NCBI RefSeq assembly: GCF_905404315.1
Contig: NC_066269.1
Location: 2,418,001-2,482,000 of the forward strand
Length of the DNA stretch: 64,000 nt
Reading direction: 5' to 3'
Source of the DNA: Leptidea sinapis
Taxonomy: Eukaryota; Arthropoda; Insecta; Lepidoptera; Pieridae
Shown: positions 24,085 to 35,472 of the stretch, piece after piece
Layout: each line of letters starts with the position of its first letter
Position numbering within the stretch: position 1 is the stretch's first letter
Notes under the pieces: model-generated
Database searches by the model: none
Seen by the model: only the letters and a program-made list of their open reading frames with translations
What the model was told of the DNA's origin: nothing
Position numbers and translations under genes: made by a program

Positions 24085-24294
24085 TAGCGGTCGTTTTCAA
24101 TAACGTTACTCTTGTTACATCGGTTACATTGCTCTCACCGTTTAATGACAAAATCTTATCTATCTATAGCTATGTCCAATATAGTTATAATCCCAAGCGA
24201 AAGGTTATTGAAATGTAAGTAAGCGTAAAAGGGCAGTTTTGTCTACATCTAGTAAGTTAAGCTAAGGATAGATAGGTTATTGAAAACGGCCGAT
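24085..24294. mobile_element. MITE, family C2
   Basis: About 210 bp with inverted termini: left 'gcggtcgttttcaataac', right 'gttattgaaaacggccg'. They match over 17 bp with one mismatch. No coding frame; superfamily unknown. Confidence 0.75.
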
Positions 24295-24394
24295 AGTCAA
24301 AATTTTGGTTGGTTCTCGGTATAACTTAGTTTAACTTGGTATAACTTGGTTTATTCTCAGGTATAACTTTATAATAAGTTTATTTGTTATAAAG

Positions 24395-24660
24395 TTATAC
24401 CTGCGATCCTACCTACTAAGCTAGAGGTCCCGGGTTCGAATCCCGGTAGGTGCAAGTATTTATATGATGAATATAGATGTTTGTTTCCGAGTCATGGATG
24501 TTTAAATGTATTTATATATGTTTATATGAATATATTATGTATGTTTAAGTAAGTATATTGTATTAAATATATCATTGTCTTGTAACCCATAACACAGGCT
24601 ATATATGCTTAACCTAGGGCAAGATAATTTGTGTAAAAAGTGTGTCAATATTATTATTAT
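24395..24660 (+). repeat. tRNA-derived SINE B (near full length)
   Basis: Box B 'cgggttcgaatcccggtagg' is intact. The body runs to 'cataacacaggctatatatg', then 'gggcaagataatttgtgtaa' and a final (att)n tail. The left end is fused to 'ataaagttatacctg', which itself is repeated several times just upstream. Confidence 0.8.
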
Positions 24661-25190
24661 TTATAAGGTCGTATAAATTTACAATTGCAAGTACACATCT
24701 ATGTCACAAAGTAGACGGACAATAATAATATACTATGTCATTGATTCGATTAGGTAGGGAATCTTACGATCCTAGATATACACAATTTGATAAAGAATCT
24801 AATTTGAAAACTGATAAACATTTTTAGACCACGATTATAGATGCGTATTACTGTACTCACAATTTTTCGTTGAATGGGGAATGCAGTGACCGAAAGTAAG
24901 GACCGTATAAATAAGGACAAGGCTTTTAATGAATTACTTAAAAACAGGTTGTTAATTTAAGGAAGTCTTGTTTGACCTTGTTTTAATTGTTCACTAAATG
25001 TTTCGTACTTTTAAGTATTTCAACTACAATGTTTATAAAATATTCACGTACACAAGATTCAATGAAAAGCTTATTTTTAAATACTGACAAGGCATTTAGA
25101 CCTGACAGTATACTAGGACTCACTGAGCACAAATTCAAATAATAAATCAAGCTTCTTTGACAGAAAAGGCTTACTATAGTATAGGAGATT
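24661..25190. other. No gene; retroelement scrap near 25,100
   Basis: The segment 'cctgacagtatactaggact' through 'aaaaggcttactatagta' (about 25,100-25,180) reappears in two pieces, about 53,490-53,530 and about 55,115-55,140. There a roughly 1.6-kb block separates the halves. Confidence 0.5.
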
Positions 25191-25194
25191 ATAT

Positions 25195-25450
25195 ACAGGT
25201 AACTGTTGATCGTAGATGGGTGAAAATTTGAAGTTGTATGTATTTTTGTAATGCTGACTCATAATCAAACAAATTTAGAAAAAAATGTCAAAAAAATTAA
25301 AAAAAAAACGTGTGGACCACCCTTAACATTTAGGGGGATGAAATAGATGTTGTCTGATTCTCAGACCTACCAAATATGCACTCAAAATTTCATGAGAATC
25401 GGTCAAGCCGTTCAAAGTTTAACACCATGACACGAGAATTTTATATATTA
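25195..25450 (-). mobile_element. Helitron-like element, partial
   Basis: Minus-strand copy lacking the CTAG end. It begins 'taactgttgatcgtagatgg' and ends 'gacacgagaattttatatat'. It matches 35,153-35,472 but lacks a short segment around 'tttcggagga'. Confidence 0.6.
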
Positions 25451-26445
25451 AGTATTAAGTAATCTAAGTTGTTATATGAATTAAAAGATAGGCTGGGAGT
25501 TTCTTATCAGTTCTTCTAGCTCATGTCAAAGCCCGTTTACGAACTGTTGTAGCTACATGACGTTTACCAAGTGTTGTTGAATTGAAAGAAAGAAAGAAAG
25601 AAAAAAAGTTTATTCATGACGATAGAGTACAATAAAACATAAAACAAAATTGAGAAATATTGTTTTCTATACGTCACAAAGTGGTCCCAACTCAGCATGC
25701 TGGTTTGAATACCAGCGCTGGTCTTCCGTTGGGCCATTTGGTGACGTCGCCTTAAAGATAATTATATAGTAACTAATGCGTAGACTGAGTAAACAAGATA
25801 ATGTATTAGCTTGTCAATTTCTGAAGTTTCTAAAGTTCTGACCGACAAGTTGACAACTCTGTCAAACGTCAATCTGAGTTCGAAACATTAAAGTATTAAT
25901 ATTAAGTGAAATATGTTATGTTATTGTCGTACATATGTCTACTGGTATGGTAAATTTAAATATATTTCAAATTTTCTATGTGGAGAAAATATGGCACACG
26001 CTTAGGAAATATAATTTTTTAGATGCTATTTAAATAGATTAAATATTATTTGTATTCCATACATATATAATGAAAATGGTTTTTGTTTGAGGATCTTTCA
26101 TGCCTAAACCACTGATCGTATCGACACGAAACTACCACCATTCGATGCGAAATTTATCCTAGATGGTTTGTGACTATTTACTTAGTCTTAATTTTTTTTT
26201 AAATATGTTTTAATAATCCTTTTATTCCAAGCTATTACACATTTTTAGGGTTCTGCACCTCAAAAGGCAGAAACGAAGAACTATGAAAATTGTATGTAAT
26301 TGTATATGTACGTCTTATGCTACAAGTATAGGGGAAAACTCAGAACATAACATTTGTGATATAATAATAAAAAAATTGTACAGAACACTCGGTGGGCGAG
26401 TAGCACTTGTCCGGTTCATTGTTAAGTTTTAATCTGTTTAAATTA
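25451..26445. other. No gene seen
   Basis: Contains an (agaa)n tract near 25,586 and a Helitron-like start near 26,068 ('tataatgaaaatggtttttg') related to 44,860. No coding exon recognised. Confidence 0.45.
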
Positions 26446-26449
26446 TAAT

Positions 26450-26640
26450 AAGTCTAAACAATTTGTTATTTTTAAAGTGGTTAAATATGTAAAAATATTT
26501 ATTAACGATGCGGAACTCGAACCCGCGACCTCTCGGGTTCCGTCGCAGCGGTCTTCCAACTGAGCCAACCGTTCGAGTGACGTATGGTCCGTAAATCTTG
26601 TTATATCTTGTTCAACTCTCAGATTCAAACATTTAAAAAT
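26450..26640 (-). repeat. tRNA-derived SINE A (monomer)
   Basis: Single minus-strand copy: tail 'aacaatttgttatttttaaa', then the head with 'aactcgaacccgcgacc' and 'caactgagccaaccgttcg'. It lacks the opposed second copy seen at 2,878, 15,885 and 17,630. Confidence 0.7.
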
Positions 26641-27884
26641 TGTTTAGATTTGAAAGAGCGACATCTCAAGCCAATGTCCTAATATACAAAGTCCAAATAA
26701 CAATAACTATGATTTTACCTATTACTTTACTTTTTTTGATTTTCTCGTTTAAGGCATTTAGTAATTGACTTTGCATATATTGTAATTGGAATGATTTGTA
26801 AAATTAAATTGAAAATAAGAATCTGTAATACCATTCTGTTTTGAAAAGAGCAACCTTACGAGTAATTTATACATCTCGATAGTCTATTTCTGTTAGATAA
26901 CCGATAAAAACAGGCCAAGTTTAATACTTTAGTGTGCGTGAATTGCTCTAAACTCTAAAGGTTAGTTCTAAACTCAATCAATAAGAGGAGTGAGTACCTA
27001 TCGCGTGGCGTCGTATAAATTTCTTTCGATATTTTTTCTCCGAACTAAACAGCGTAAGTCCCAAAACTTATTCAATTAATTATGGCAATACTTAAGAAAC
27101 CTACGTAAATTTGCCATTTATAACGGATTACTAACCGTATTTTCTTTGTACTAGTATTTTTTTCGCTTTTATGGAAGTTTCAGTTCTCAAGCAAATTACG
27201 AAATTCTTAAAAATAAGCATCGTTTTCAATTAAATAAGTATTGAACAAATATCTTCAATCGTGTTTTTAGTTAAAATAACGGAAAGAAAAAGGTTTGAAA
27301 CTATAAATATTAAAATTTCTCTTCGAAAGGATATTTGGTTCAGTTATAAAATCTCGAGAAAATCTCATATAATTATGAGCCTACCCTTAACTCTAAACTC
27401 AATTTTTCTCGACGTTTTCCCAGCTGTCATAATCTATCTAGACGTATTAATAGTCTAAAGAATGGAGATAAAGTCCAGTCCATCTCCATTTAAATAAGTC
27501 AATAGTTATATCTGTCACTTTTGCTTTTTCGTTCATTTAAATATTAAGCAATAATTTTGAATTTACTTAACTTATACCAAACAATAGAGAATTTTGTCTA
27601 GATTAGGCGGAAAGACCTTCTCCGTGGAAGGTCAGGTAAAACTATTGAAGCGTTGTGAATTGATTAGCTATAAATACTTTTATGTTACAGTAAAAGGACA
27701 TACAGATTTGTACAGCATAGGCAAAGTTAGTAAAAACTTTTTAAGTATAACATCTTCGCAATAAAGAGGCGACAGCAGTGAAAAGAGGTGGTGTGGTGGG
27801 GGCAGCGGCCACGCTAGCACGTCAGGGTTATCACTCCTGAGTTATTAAATAATAATATTATTATAAAAAATAATATATGACATT
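26641..27884. other. No gene seen
   Basis: AT-rich. 27,411-27,452 ('tcgacgttttcccagctgtc', 'tctatctagacgtatta') is repeated at 31,321-31,362. A GC-richer piece at 27,780-27,830 resembles a repeat terminus rather than an exon. Confidence 0.45.
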
Positions 27885-28495
27885 TGATTCAAGTATTCTT
27901 TAGTGTTAATTCCGCCAATATTTGTTTTTAAAACAAACACCTGTTTCACCTCTACACGAGGCATCCTCAGGACGTGTTGTCTCGCCAAAATATGGCACGA
28001 GACTATATATATGGCATTTGCCGCTCTTAATATACCAGCTGTTTTAGAGGCAAATGGTATTACTCGCCGCGATGGCAAGCGTCCTGACGGAATGACTCTG
28101 GTGGCTTGGGCACGGGGAAGGGCGCTGGTGTGGCACGCGACTTGCGTCGATACTCAGGTTCCTTCAAGTTACGTCAGTTGGTGCTGGGGCTGCTGCTTCA
28201 ACTGCCGAAGACAGCAAGCGTCGCAAATATGTCGGTCTCAATGAGTCTTACATCTTTGTGCCGTTTGGTGTCCAGACACTTGGCCTGTGGGGCCCAGAGG
28301 TTCGGAGAATGTACAAAGTAGTATCTTCTCGCCTCAATAAGGCTACTGGAAACCCAAGCGCTGGCAGCTATTCCGGTCAACGGATCAGCCTAGCTATCCA
28401 ACTTGGAAATGCTGCAAGTATTCTTGGTACGCTGCCCCGTAATGATAGTTTTAATTTTGTGTAATCATTGTATTGTAAATATAGTTAGAAAATTT
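27885..28495 (+). mobile_element. Retroelement C-terminal ORF remnant, copy 1
   Basis: Across at least two frameshifts the plus strand encodes a block I recognise as a repeated insect element ORF: ITRRDGKRPDGMTLVAWARG, then an Ala-rich piece, YIFVPFGVQTLGLWGPE, SSRLNKATGNPSAGSYSGQR and ISLAIQLGNAASILGTLPRN. It ends in a stop before an AT-rich tail. A second, shorter copy is at 30,085. I can name it a retroelement ORF but not its clade. It begins with 'ctttagtgttaattccgcca', the same words as the MITE ends at 29,607. Confidence 0.7.
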
Positions 28496-28649
28496 ATTTT
28501 ATTAAAATAAAATAATATTAGGTATGTTTCATTTTGTCACACGTAATCTTTACATGTTGGATAAGTAGAGATTTATGTTCAATTGTTCATATTAACACTT
28601 GACAAATAAGTGACCGTAAAAAAGTTTTTAAAAATCACAACATAACAAG

Positions 28650-28745
28650 TTTTTACCAGTGGGAAGCTCATGCCGGCTAGATTATGGGCACCATAACGGC
28701 GCCTTTTTCTGCAATGAAATTTCTGCATTATTGTGTTTCGGTCTG
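28650..28745 (+). repeat. Dispersed repeat, family C (5' fragment)
   Basis: Only the 5' third: 'taccagtgggaagctcatgc', 'cggctagattatgggcacca', 'gcgcc' and 'gtgtttcggtctgag'. Confidence 0.65.
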
Positions 28746-29018
28746 AGTTATCCTCTGTGACTATAAGTTTTTCTTATGTTTTTACTGGTTTACAAGCTAA
28801 CAAAATCGATCGAAGATTTTTTTGTAGATGCAATGTGGACATACCTACAGCCGACAGCGTTAAACCTGCATTAAAGAACGCTTCTAAGAAATATGTTCTA
28901 CTGAGGCCCCTAGGACCACGTGCTCCAGCCTCCATTTACTTTTATAAAGTTCATATAAAATATGATTTTTATTTAAATGAATGAATGAAAACCTTTATTT
29001 GCAAACAAGTGCAGTACA

Positions 29019-29265
29019 TTACCTTGGAAATTGCTTTTGCTCTCTAGTTTCTTCATTGTCCGCTTCTCTTCCGAAATAGGCCTGCTCCAGATCCTTCCAT
29101 GTCTGTCTATCCACAATAGTTCTTCTCCATGTGGTTCCTGCCACATTTTTTAAATCATCTTCCCGTATGATTATTTGTCTTTCTCTATTTCTTTTCCCAT
29201 GTCTAGTGATACCATTAAATAACATATTTTGTCCATTTTTCCTTATAGACCAGTATAGACAATAC
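29019..29265 (-). mobile_element. Non-LTR retrotransposon RT C-terminal remnant
   Basis: The minus-strand frame reads GITRHGKRNRERQIIIREDD, then LKNVAGTTWRRTIVDRQTWK and DLEQAYF. This is the typical C-terminal tail of endonuclease/reverse transcriptase elements (pattern ...AGTTW...DR..W..LEEAF). No catalytic core is present. Confidence 0.75.
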
Positions 29266-29334
29266 TGGTCTCTTTACACAAATTTCAATACTTTCTAGTT
29301 TAGTTTTCTTTCTTATTTTAGTTGAAATTCAAAT

Positions 29335-29545
29335 ATTTTAATGCATAATAGGTTATAATATCATATATTGAGAGTCATAACTAGCAATTCCAAAATCTAT
29401 GCCTCAGACATGAGATGAACGGGCGCAACAAACTCAGCGGGCTTCTTTTTTTTATAAAAGTATGCTTACAATGTAAAATCGTACAATTAAATTTATTATT
29501 TAATAGCGTGAGGGCGGTCGCTCCATTTGGGTGAGTTCATTTAAA
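29335..29545 (-). repeat. Dispersed repeat, family L
   Basis: Minus-strand copy with 'aacaaactcagcgggcttct', 'acaatgtaaaatcgtacaat' and 'gagggcggtcgctccatt'. Confidence 0.65.
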
Positions 29546-29606
29546 TAGACTAGTCTAGTAGTCTATATAAATTTATTAAAGTAGGCGTTACTTTGCGGAA
29601 ATCGGA

Positions 29607-29772
29607 ATTTTAGTTTTCTTTAGTGTTAATTCCGCCAAAACGTCTCGCAAAAGTCTCGTGCCAGATTTTGGCGAGACAACACGTCCTGAGGATGCCTCGT
29701 GTAGAGGCGAAACACGTGGCGAATTGTTTAAAGACAAATATTGGCGGAATTAACACTAAAGAAAACTAAAAT
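29607..29772. mobile_element. MITE, family D, with perfect 32-bp inverted ends
   Basis: The left arm 29,607-29,638 and right arm 29,741-29,772 are exact reverse complements over 32 bp. They begin 'attttagttttctttagtg' and end 'ttaattccgccaa'. The centre holds a second near-palindrome around 'gcctcgtgtagaggcg' and the words 'ttggcgagacaacacgtcct'. No coding frame. Perfect arms point to a recent insertion or gene conversion. Confidence 0.85.
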
Positions 29773-30084
29773 CATTTGTATGTCTATATTAATTATAATA
29801 TCGTTATCCAAATAGACTTGACATGTCGATAAATTACAAAACAAAGTTGTACTTACAAGCTAAAATAGTTCTTAAACACGTATAATTCATAGAATACCAA
29901 TTACTTAAATTACTTAGTATAGTAATAAACGTAACTTTATTAAAGAATAGATAATAATGTCACTGATATTTACATTGTAATGCAATCTACGCGTCTTATG
30001 CAACTGTATGCACAATTACATATTATTTAAAGCCTATTATGCTTAATATTATGACAGTCTGTTTCCAGTATATTTTAAATTTAA

Positions 30085-30390
30085 CTGTGCGACTTGCGTC
30101 GACACTCTGGCTCCTTCTCATGTCCAAGTTACGTCAGTTGGTGCTGGGGCTGCTGCTTCGACTGTCGAAGACAGCAAACGTTGCAAATATGGTGCCGTTT
30201 GGTGTCGAGACACTTGAGCCGTGGGGCCCAGAGGCACGGAGAATGTTCAAAATACTATCTTCACGCCTCAATAAGGCTACTGGAAGCTATCTCGGTCAAC
30301 GGATCAGTCTAGCTTTACAACGCTGCCAGTATTCTTGGTACGCTTCCACGTAATGATAGTTTTAATTTTATGTAGTCATAGTATTGTAAA
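30085..30390 (+). mobile_element. Retroelement C-terminal ORF remnant, copy 2
   Basis: Second, shorter copy of the 27,885 ORF: VPFGVETLEPWGPEARRMFK, then SSRLNKATG followed by a deletion, then GQRISLA. Frameshifted and dead. Followed at once by an RTE-like tail. Confidence 0.7.
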
Positions 30391-30439
30391 TATAGTTATT
30401 GTGAGAATAGAAACTATTATATGAACTTGAATGTTAATT

Positions 30440-30765
30440 CATCGCTAACTATGGGCCTGTTGAAAAACCTCAGGGTCGCTCAGAGGGCACTGGAGAGGGC
30501 TATGCTCGGATATTCCCTGCGAGATCGAAACAGAAATGAGGACATCACCTAAGTGCACTGGAAATGGGTAGCGCACATAGCTCGACGGACACATGACCGG
30601 TCGGGCAGTAAAGTCGCCCACAGTGTTGGTAAGCCCCCACAAGATGGAACGACAATCTGGTCTAGATCGCCAGAATACGTTGGATGAGGGCAGCGCAGGA
30701 CCAAACGTCGTGGAGATCTTTGGCGGATTCCTTTGGCCAGCAGTGGTCGGTCCGAAGACCTTCTA
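30440..30765 (+). mobile_element. RTE-like retrotransposon C-terminal remnant
   Basis: Plus-strand pieces in shifting frames match the tail at 21,905: 'agagggcactggagagggct', RWVAHIARRTHDRSGSKV-like, 'aagatggaacgacaatctgg', MRAAQDQTSWRSL-like, and FGQQW-like. Several indels show it is dead. Confidence 0.65.
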
Positions 30766-32084
30766 GGGTGGCCTCTAAGGACTGGATACCGCCTGGATGG
30801 GTACTGCAGCTGTGTTTTTCATGTCACCAAGCAATAGTTTGCAAACAGATATAAGATAAATATTAGTTATTCGCTCTGAAAGTCACCGTAGCTTGCTTAA
30901 TATACTGGGTTAATGAAACTTAAGAGCAGCCAATCCGTCACTATTTTCATAGAAACGCTCGTGCGTGATTATGGCGTTTCAACGCATCTTACTTAAAACA
31001 ATTTAACTATAGGTATCTTGTACATTCTATCTAGGTTTCTATCGAGGCAGAAAATACAAATTTCAATTAACAAGTTCAGTATAACCCTCAACCTTTTTTG
31101 CACAAATTTTACCTGAACTTTGACCGTTCACGTAATCATAATGATAAATTGTAAAAGTAAAGAAAACATTTCGATATAAACCTCGCGCATGTAATGGAGA
31201 TTCATATTACTTTAGTGTGCAATGTGCATGACAGCTACTACACTCGATTGATAAGTCAGTCGCTTTGTTTTAGTGTGCGGGCGTTTGCTGAAAATAAAGG
31301 CTAATCCGCCGCCATATTTTTCGACGTTTTCACAGCTGTCATAGTATATCTAGACGTATTAATTATATGAGTTTTAGGACTATAAATAAAGATAATAAGA
31401 TAGCAATAATTGAAAAAGATATTCTAAATAATCTGCACCAATTTTTTTTTCAGAATCATTGTCCAATTGGAACGCTTCACTTTAGGAGGTAGATGTTTGC
31501 GTATTTGCGTATCGAACTCATACCGAATGGTTTCTTAATGATGTCTGTAAATTGATAATAAAATGCACAAATTTAAGCAAGTAGTACCATAAACCTTCAA
31601 GTTAAAAGGTCTACTAGCTATCCTACAGTTTTTTATAGTTTAATTTTATTTTAAAACGTAAATGGTCGTTGGTATTCGTACTTATTATAAACGATAGCAA
31701 GGGGTCACTGGCTTGCTTAAGGACAGTTACCTCTTTATGTTTTTATTGATTGTGTTCATGGGGTTCTTGAACTATTACTGCGAAGACGAACATCCATGTT
31801 TTAATGAGATTCTTTCATCGCACCTTAACCTGAATTCAAGTTTGGAATAAGTTTTTTGAAGTCACTTTTGTTTGGAATGTATGAAGTGGCCATAGATAAA
31901 AGATTTCTCGAGGAATGTTAGTCAATGTTCAGAACTTATTGCGCCTCTTTCATTTTCGCGTGTATGTTGAATATTACCTCTTTGGTATATTCTTGAAAAT
32001 GTTATGTATGGGTATGTGAATCTGCTAGAAACTGTCATAACCATAATGACCACACCATGATAACCAGGAACAGACATAAACGAA
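30766..32084. other. No gene seen
   Basis: AT-rich. It holds the second copy (31,321-31,362) of a segment shared with 27,411. No supported exon. Confidence 0.45.
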
Positions 32085-32450
32085 TCACGCCTACTACTCA
32101 CCTAAGTCGAGTTAGTAAGTGTTTTCTCTTCTTTAAAACAAGATCTCACAAAATGTTCAAAACAAATGTGTAACGAAATTCAAAAGAATTGTTAAATAAC
32201 GTTTGTGTAAAGATTACTATAACATATATAACTTTCTTAATGATACCACGACCTATTAAATAATAAGTTTTATTATACGATATAATATTGTAACCATATT
32301 ATATTTTATGTAAAAAAAAGAAGCCCGCTGAGTTTCTTGCACGTTCTTTTCAGGTCTGAGGCATACTTTTTCGAATGGGTTGTAATTTTTGACTTTCAAT
32401 ATAAGTGATATCACATCCTATTTTGAATAAAAATATTTAAACTTGAATTC
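32085..32450 (+). repeat. Dispersed repeat, family L (near full length)
   Basis: Contains 'attcaaaagaattgttaaat', 'aagcccgctgagtttcttgc', 'ttttcaggtctgaggcatac' and 'cacatcctattttgaataaa' in family order, with a final 'aaacttgaatt' run. Confidence 0.65.
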
Positions 32451-32977
32451 GCTTTCCTTTTCTATCATGCTGTATATCTGTAGCGAGATGTTCTCTCGTT
32501 TATCTATTGTTTATGTTTCTCTGTTTATAGATGACATAATGGCATTAGCTATATACAGTGAACTCATTACGCAAAGGATTGGCCGTATCTAAAGATAACC
32601 GCAAGTTCAAAGTATACATCATTATTTATGCATTTTGCGTCAAACCTGCGAGATTATAATGACGTTTCCTTCATAGTTCCCTCACGCAGGTGCGAATACG
32701 GTAACAACCGTATAGGGTTGCTACTGCATTGCTTCATAATATTGCCTTTTATTTTAAACGACAATCGTAAAGCTTAAGTTTTTAAGATTTCCTCATATTT
32801 TCTATTAAATATGGAGTTGTTTAGTAAATATTCTCTGAATATAATATATCTGAGAACAAACAACGAATATGCAAAATGTTTACAAATAGACATTTTGCTT
32901 ATGATTGGTTTATTCAGACGTATAATATTTCCCGCGTATTGACAGTGTTGTTAGAGATATAGTCAACATTTTGCATA

Positions 32978-34258
32978 CTAGGGCTACACTTAAAGTATCG
33001 GGAATGGAATATTTCTACTGTTCCTGTCATATTAAAATATTTTTGATTGAAAAAAACCTTGGTTTTAAAAATCGAATACCATTTATTTATTTAAAAAAAG
33101 ATTCTCGGTCTTGTCACAAGGTCTTTTCAAACTTGTTTAGTCGTTGAGAAAATGGAATTGACTCGAGAAAATTCTAGAGCGATGATTTATTATGACTTTC
33201 GAAGTGGTTTAACACAAAAACAGTGTGTTGACCGAATGATTTCTGCATTTGGTGATGAAGCCCCATCCAAAACGACAATTTATCGCTGGTTTGCTGAATT
33301 TCAACGTGGACGTGTCAAGCTCAGTGATGATCCCCGTCAAGGTCGTCCAAAAACTGCAGTCACCAAAGAAAACGTTGATGCTGTGCGTAAGCTGATTGAG
33401 GAAGATCGACATGTGACATACCACGAAATTGAGGCAACTTTAGACATTGGCATGAGTCAAATACAAATAATCTTGCATAAACAATTAGGTGTAAAAAAGT
33501 TGTTTTCCCGAGGGATACCGCATTTGCTCGCAAAAAGCGGCTCGCGTTACTTGGTGCGTCAGAACTCTCGAAAGATTCCACGCAGGATTCTCAAATGCTG
33601 TATACAACATCGTATCAGGTGAAGAATCCTGGATATACGCGTACGAACCCGAAATAAAAAACCAGTCACGAGTTTGGGTGTTCAAAATGAGTTAAAACCA
33701 ACAAAAATTGTTCGTTCACGGAGTGTTGCAAAAAAAATGGTGGCCACGTTTGTCTCCAAAACCGGCCATGTTGCAACTATTCCTCTTGAGGGACAAATAA
33801 CGGTTAATGCAGAATGATATGCTAGCATTTGTTTGCCACAGATCGTTTCTGAACTCCATCAAGAGAACTGCAACCGCCGCATCATCCTCCATCACGACAT
33901 TGCGAGTTCTCACACCGCGCACAGAACAAAAGTTTTTAGAGCAAGAAAACATAGAATTATTAGTCCATCCGCCGTACAGCCCCGACCGTAAGCCCTAATG
34001 ATTTCTATACTTCCCCTAAAATAAAGAATAAATTGCGTGGTCAGAGATATTCATCACCTGAAGGAGCTGTGGACGCCTACTTAATGGCCATTCTGGAGAC
34101 CCCAACTTCCGAATGGAATGGTTGGTTCAATGATTGGTTCCATCGTATGGAAAAATGTGCCAAATTTCGCGAGAATACTTCGAAAAGCAATAAATACATT
34201 TTTAAATAGTAATGTTGTGTCACTTCCTTGATTCCCGAAATTTTCAGTGCCGCCCTCG
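32978..34258 (+). pseudogene. mariner transposon with broken transposase
   Basis: About 1.28 kb, the usual size of a mariner element, flanked by TA. Left end 'gggctacact...tcgggaat' is mirrored by the right end 'attcccgaaa...agtgccgccc'. The transposase starts at 33,152 with MELTRENSRAMIYYDFRSGL, then TQKQCVDRM and the helix-turn-helix words YRWFAEFQRG and SDDPRQGRP. The frame is lost near 33,510-33,620. Later pieces remain in other frames: SGEESWIYAYEPE, where the first catalytic Asp is usually GDESW and is Glu here; HHDIASSHT with the second Asp; and a damaged SPD...DFY region. A typical EYFEKQ-stop ending is also frameshifted. This is a dead mariner (DD34D type). Confidence 0.9.
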
Positions 34259-34679
34259 TATTCTTGATTTATTGTCAAGTAAAACTTTATAACAAGTTTA
34301 TTTATAAGGCCGTTTATGTTTTTATTGGAAAAAGGCTCTGCTGAATCTTATTACTTAACTACAGATTACAAAATTTGTAAGACAGTAGTTGAAATTATGG
34401 ATGAATGTTAATTTTTATGAGAGATAAACTTTTTAATGTTAAATATTTGTAATAGTTCTGAAGTGTTAAATTTTTTATGTAATATAAGCATTTTAGTGTA
34501 CGATAGCGCAATAAATATTGTATTTAACCAAATAAATGCTAGCACTTTTATACTGATAAATAAAGCAATTCGTGCGAAATTATTCCCATTCCAAATAATT
34601 AAAAATGCCTAACGTTAATGTTCAAGTTTTCACTCCTGCCGGCACTCTATTACGTAACAAACAAGCAAGGTGTCACCTA
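34259..34679. other. No gene seen
   Basis: AT-rich right flank of the mariner. About 34,365-34,450 ('gaaattatggatgaatgtta', 'aactttttaatgt') is shared with about 5,590-5,660, an unclassified dispersed segment. Confidence 0.45.
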
Positions 34680-34860
34680 ATAGTTCGTGATCACCGCATA
34701 TCAAGAGCCTTGCCCATCTTGTAGAGCCGTATAAGCCTACCTACATATAAATTCGAAAACGGAAAACACATCGGCACGTGGTGGGCGAGGATCGAACCTG
34801 GGGCTCCGTCGTGAGAGTCAACGGGCCAACCTATTGCGCTAGCGACGTTCAATAAAAGGC
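34680..34860 (-). repeat. tRNA-derived SINE, third type
   Basis: Minus strand shows a tRNA-like head: 'cgctagcgcaataggttggc' (box A region) and 'ccccaggttcgatcctcgcc' (box B). The body runs left through 'gtaggcttatacggctctac' to 'gcggtgatcacgaac'. The arms do not form an acceptor stem, so it is a SINE and not a tRNA gene. Confidence 0.6.
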
Positions 34861-35150
34861 ATAAAAGGCGTTTCTTTAAGAAACGCACTGTTAATAAACG
34901 CCACGTAGGTAGGTATGCTATTAAACTTTGAAACGTTTTTAATTTAGCCGTGCAAAATTTTGTTTAAGCGATTGTTTTCGGTTCGTGAGTGATTCATTCC
35001 ATGGATCGAATTGTTAATTGATTATCAGAACTCTGTTTTACAACTCATGAACCACCCTGCACTGAATATTACCAATTGTTTCGATAACTTTAGTGGAAAT
35101 ATATATTTTTTAATTTTTATCTATGAATTTGTTTAGGAAAACTATAATAT
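34861..35150. other. No gene seen
   Basis: AT-rich, unclassified. Confidence 0.4.
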
Positions 35151-35152
35151 AT

Positions 35153-35472
35153 ACTAGCTGACCCAGCAAACGTTGTATTGCCGATATTAAAATCGCGATA
35201 CAAAAGTAACTGTTGATCGTAGATGGGTGAAAATTTGATGTTATATGTATTTTTTAATGCTGACTCATAATCAAACAAATTTAAAAAAAAATGTCAAAAA
35301 AATAAAAAATAAAATCGTGTGGACCACCCTTAACATTTAGAGGGATGAAAAATAGATGTAGTGCGATTCTCAGACCTACCCAATATGCACTCAAAATTTC
35401 ATGAGAATCGGTCAAGCCGTTTCGGAGGAGTTCAAAGTTTAACACCATGACACGAGAATTTTATATATTAGA
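35153..35472 (-). mobile_element. Helitron-like non-autonomous element
   Basis: Plus strand opens 'aCTAGctgacccagcaaacg' and closes 'gaattttatatattaga|t', so the element reads TCTAATATATAAAATTC...CTAG on the minus strand. It is nearly the complement of 36,457-36,776. Confidence 0.7.
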
